From positions 1-7,137 of the forward strand of contig JACZTE010000045.1 of the NCBI GenBank assembly GCA_022573935.1: a stretch of DNA of 7,137 bases. The letters are read 5' to 3'. The DNA is from Chloroflexota bacterium. Its GTDB lineage: Bacteria; Chloroflexota; Dehalococcoidia; DSTF01; RBG-16-68-14. The position numbers and the translations under genes are program-made. This document shows, piece by piece, positions 5,356 through 7,137 of this stretch (its first letter is position 1; each line of letters opens with the position of its first letter). The notes beneath the pieces were generated by a model. The model ran no database searches. It had not been told where the DNA came from and worked only from the letters and a program-made list of their open reading frames with translations.

Positions 5356-6729
5356 CTATCCCCCCGATACTTCGCTGGCGAACGGCCCAGTCTGCGCGTC
5401 TGCGCCCAGGATGACCAGGATGTCGGCCTCGCTGGTACGCAAGGCGTCGTCGCCTGGCTCCGCTGCGCGAATCCGCTCGGCTGGCACGGTGAGCAATACT
5501 GCCAATCGTTCAACCGAGTACTCCTTGCCGGAGAAGTCGATGATCTCTGTCAACGGGCGGACCGGCCCGTCGCCGGCGTCCGAGACGGTGAGCGAATCGG
5601 CCGGGAAGCCGAAGCCGGCCAGGTAGTCGACAGCGCGGTCCGCTAGGCCAGCGGTACCAGCGCCGTTCTGCACCTCCACGGAGGCGTTGTCCTCCAGCAA
5701 CCGCTGGTCGTTGAAGAGCGCCTGGATGATCTGCTGCGCCAGCTCCTTATCGAAGAGGAGGACGGCGGCGCCACCCGGCGTCGTCCAAGGGCGGGCAGCG
5801 GCGCCCAGCGAGAGCGCGGTGATGCTGCTCGGGTCGATCTGGACGGCGAGCGCGGCGAATCCGGGCATCCGCAGATCGTTGATATCCGTATCGATTGTGT
5901 TCTTGTACTTTCCCCAGAGGTCGGTCAGCTTGCCCACATTGACGAGGTTGAGCTCCGTGGCTTTAGCGATGGCGGCAAAGATTACCCGCTGCTGGCGCTG
6001 GACGCGCTCCAAGTCGTCGGAGCCGTAGCGGATGCGGGCATAGTCCAGAGCGGTGCGGCCGTTCATGTGCTGCAGGCCGACTTCGAAGGCGACGACTGAT
6101 ACGTCCGGCCGCTCCTTCGGCAGGAATTGCGAATCCCTAACCACCTCCGGCACGTACACATCGATGCCGTCCAGCGCGTCGATAAGCTCGACGAAGCCCT
6201 CGAAGTCGATGATCACATGGTGGTCGATCGTGATGCTGAAATTGCGCTCCAGCACCTGCCGCACTAGCGCCGTGCCGCCGCCGGGGTAGCCTCGCTTCTC
6301 GCCTTTCATGTAGACCGAGTTGATGCGGTCTCGATAGTAGCCTTCGCCGTTGAGGTTGGGGATCTCGACCAGCAGGTCGCGGGGCATGCCCAGGATGCCC
6401 GCGGTCTTGCTCTGCGGATCGATGGTGAGGACGAACATCGTGTCGCTGCGGGTGGGGCTGTCGCCTTCTTCGGGCCGGCGGTCCAGCCCCATCACGAGAA
6501 TGTTGACTCGCTTGTCCGGACCGGTGGTATCCTGTTGTACGCCGGGCAGCTTCGCAAGACCGCCGACGTTGATCTCCTGCCCCGGCAAGAACAGCTCATC
6601 GATGCGCGTGACGACGATGAGGGCGAGCCAGGACGCCGTGACGAGGATAGCAAGCCCGGCCAGCGCTACGACGAGTCGCCGGCGCATTCGATTGCCTGCC
6701 GATGGGGGGAGAGAAGGAGATTGCGACAC
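5356..6729 (-). CDS. LytR-CpsA-Psr (LCP) family cell-envelope protein with LytR_C domain
   Basis: A 457-residue membrane-anchored protein of the family that transfers undecaprenyl-linked glycopolymers onto peptidoglycan or other cell-wall carriers outside the membrane. Residues 18-40 form one membrane helix after a short basic stretch. The LCP domain covers about 74-255: VNILVMGLDRR, the TRSDTMFVLTID segment, the GMPRDLLVEIP motif with conserved Arg/Asp, and the YARIRYGSDDLERVQRQQ block with the conserved Arg residues. A C-terminal LytR_C-type domain (about 349-443) begins VEVQNGAGTAGLADRA. The open frame starts at a GTG (6727-6729) with no good ribosome site. The ATG at 6685-6687 (residue 15, MRRRLVV) directly precedes the membrane helix, has a GGCAGG-like site and better fits the predicted transcript start, so either may be used. 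Glycosyltransferase neighbours are absent from this window, so the polymer is unknown. Confidence 0.92.
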   Translation of the reverse strand: MSQSPSLPPSAGNRMRRRLVVALAGLAILVTASWLALIVVTRIDELFLPGQEINVGGLAKLPGVQQDTTGPDKRVNILVMGLDRRPEEGDSPTRSDTMFVLTIDPQSKTAGILGMPRDLLVEIPNLNGEGYYRDRINSVYMKGEKRGYPGGGTALVRQVLERNFSITIDHHVIIDFEGFVELIDALDGIDVYVPEVVRDSQFLPKERPDVSVVAFEVGLQHMNGRTALDYARIRYGSDDLERVQRQQRVIFAAIAKATELNLVNVGKLTDLWGKYKNTIDTDINDLRMPGFAALAVQIDPSSITALSLGAAARPWTTPGGAAVLLFDKELAQQIIQALFNDQRLLEDNASVEVQNGAGTAGLADRAVDYLAGFGFPADSLTVSDAGDGPVRPLTEIIDFSGKEYSVERLAVLLTVPAERIRAAEPGDDALRTSEADILVILGADAQTGPFASEVSGG

Positions 6730-6738
6730 TTCATTCTG

Positions 6739-6768
6739 AACCTAGCGAACTCGGCGATTCTGTGTCAA
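6739..6768 (-). promoter_or_regulatory. Candidate promoter of the LCP gene
   Basis: On the minus strand, a perfect TTGACA (6763-6768) is followed by an 18-base spacer and a weak TAGGTT (6739-6744). The transcript would start near 6732, three bases before the GTG, or give a leader of about 45 bases before the ATG at 6687. Confidence 0.5.
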
Positions 6769-6830
6769 GAAGAGGCTGTGTCAGCAGCGGGTAGTGCGCC
6801 CGTTGATACGAGATGTAGTATTTAGTGTTT

Positions 6831-6864
6831 CCATCGCCAACATCTTGTAACTACGTCGCGATGG
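6831..6864. promoter_or_regulatory. Inverted repeat flanking the -35 of the plus-strand gene
   Basis: CCATCGC (6831-6837) and GCGATGG (6858-6864) are perfect 7-base inverted arms with 20 bases between them. They centre on the -35 hexamer at 6845-6850. The layout would suit a dimeric regulator, though a 7-base match can arise by chance. Confidence 0.3.
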
Positions 6865-6873
6865 GTGTATAGT
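6845..6873 (+). promoter_or_regulatory. Predicted promoter of the small membrane-protein gene
   Basis: TTGTAA (6845-6850), a 17-base spacer and TATAGT (6868-6873), matching consensus at four and five of six positions. The local AT-rich patch stands out from the GC-rich surroundings. Transcription would start near 6880, about 26 bases before the ATG. Confidence 0.6.
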
Positions 6874-6905
6874 AGAGTCAGCATGGTACGGAAGGGAGGC
6901 TTGCC

Positions 6906-7137
6906 ATGGCATCACCTTGGGATCTTCCCCAGCGTTCGCCGGTAGAGCGCCCCTGGATGGGGATGGCGATGCTGGTGACGATTCCCGTCATCGCTCTGAT
7001 TCTCGTCCGCATGCTCTGGTCCGGCTCCAGCCTATGGTTCCTCAGCGTGGGCATCATCCTTCTGGGAGCGGCGGCGGTCTTCTTCCTGGTCCGGCGTCCC
7101 CAGGGGTTGGAGTATGCCCGGAGCACGCTCGGGCACG
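6906..7137 (+). CDS. Small two-helix membrane protein, C-terminus cut by window edge
   Basis: An open frame from ATG at 6906-6908 runs 77 codons to the window edge without a stop. GGGAGG sits six bases upstream and a good promoter lies before it. Residues 1-17 are a short polar/Pro-rich start (MASPWDLPQRSPVERPW). Two hydrophobic helices follow, at about 18-38 (MGMAMLVTIPVIALILVRML) and 43-62 (SLWFLSVGIILLGAAAVFFL), and then a basic RRPQG turn. I do not recognise the family and no function can be assigned. An opposing minus-strand open frame over 6878-7126 is treated as its shadow because it has no promoter or ribosome site of this quality. Confidence 0.7.
   Translation, partial: MASPWDLPQRSPVERPWMGMAMLVTIPVIALILVRMLWSGSSLWFLSVGIILLGAAAVFFLVRRPQGLEYARSTLGH

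Noticed and set aside
4913..5513. Minus-strand open frames opposite rpsT (4913-5344 and 5031-5513)
   Set aside because: They lie antisense to a firmly identified ribosomal protein gene, are of low complexity and lack ribosome sites.
6878..7126. Minus-strand 82-residue open frame at the right edge
   Set aside because: It is antisense to the plus-strand membrane-protein frame, which has a promoter, a ribosome site and two clear hydrophobic helices.

Overview
The window is GC-rich bacterial chromosome with short intergenic gaps. Several traits together point to Chloroflexota (a Dehalococcoidia- or Tepidiforma-like lineage), though this is an inference from gene style and not from a marker search. 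They are a lipoprotein with a Thr/Pro-rich linker after its lipobox Cys, a membrane-anchored cupredoxin, a LytR-CpsA-Psr protein with a LytR_C domain, a basic-tailed ribosomal protein S20, and a family III CoA-transferase. An actinobacterial or other high-GC origin is not excluded. No insertion sequence, CRISPR array, tRNA or rRNA was seen.

Left half, all minus strand (1-4721): a truncated CxxC/CxxC zinc-binding protein (1-127) lies tightly behind a CaiB/BaiF CoA-transferase (139-1311). Upstream of these come a secreted alpha/beta-hydrolase lipoprotein (1444-2745), a membrane-anchored blue-copper protein (3046-3528) and an unrecognised 293-residue protein (3840-4721). The CoA-transferase, hydrolase and cupredoxin are each preceded by a copy of the same roughly 31-45 bp element. 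Read on the minus strand, it looks like a sigma-70-type promoter (TTGCCC or TTTCCT, then TATGAT or TATTTA). Just upstream of the hydrolase promoter is a 46-bp near-copy of the hydrolase's own 3' end. It differs only by two synonymous changes and looks like the remnant of a vanished tandem paralog.

Right half (4722-7137): a divergent intergenic region carries a palindromic two-hairpin element (4827-4881) and the S20 leader. rpsT (4989-5354, plus) has a GTG start and a Shine-Dalgarno that can pair with either of two complementary stretches, suggesting translational control. It converges on the LCP-family cell-envelope gene (5356-6729, minus) with one base between the stops. The LCP gene in turn diverges from a truncated plus-strand gene for a small two-helix membrane protein (6906 to window end), which has a clear promoter and ribosome binding site.

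The genes do not form one pathway. They are mostly single-gene transcription units: acyl-CoA metabolism, extracytoplasmic hydrolysis, copper/redox, translation and cell-wall polymer attachment. The more unusual signals are the shared promoter module, the paralog remnant, the lengthened copper-binding loop of the cupredoxin, the REP-like palindrome and the S20 leader.
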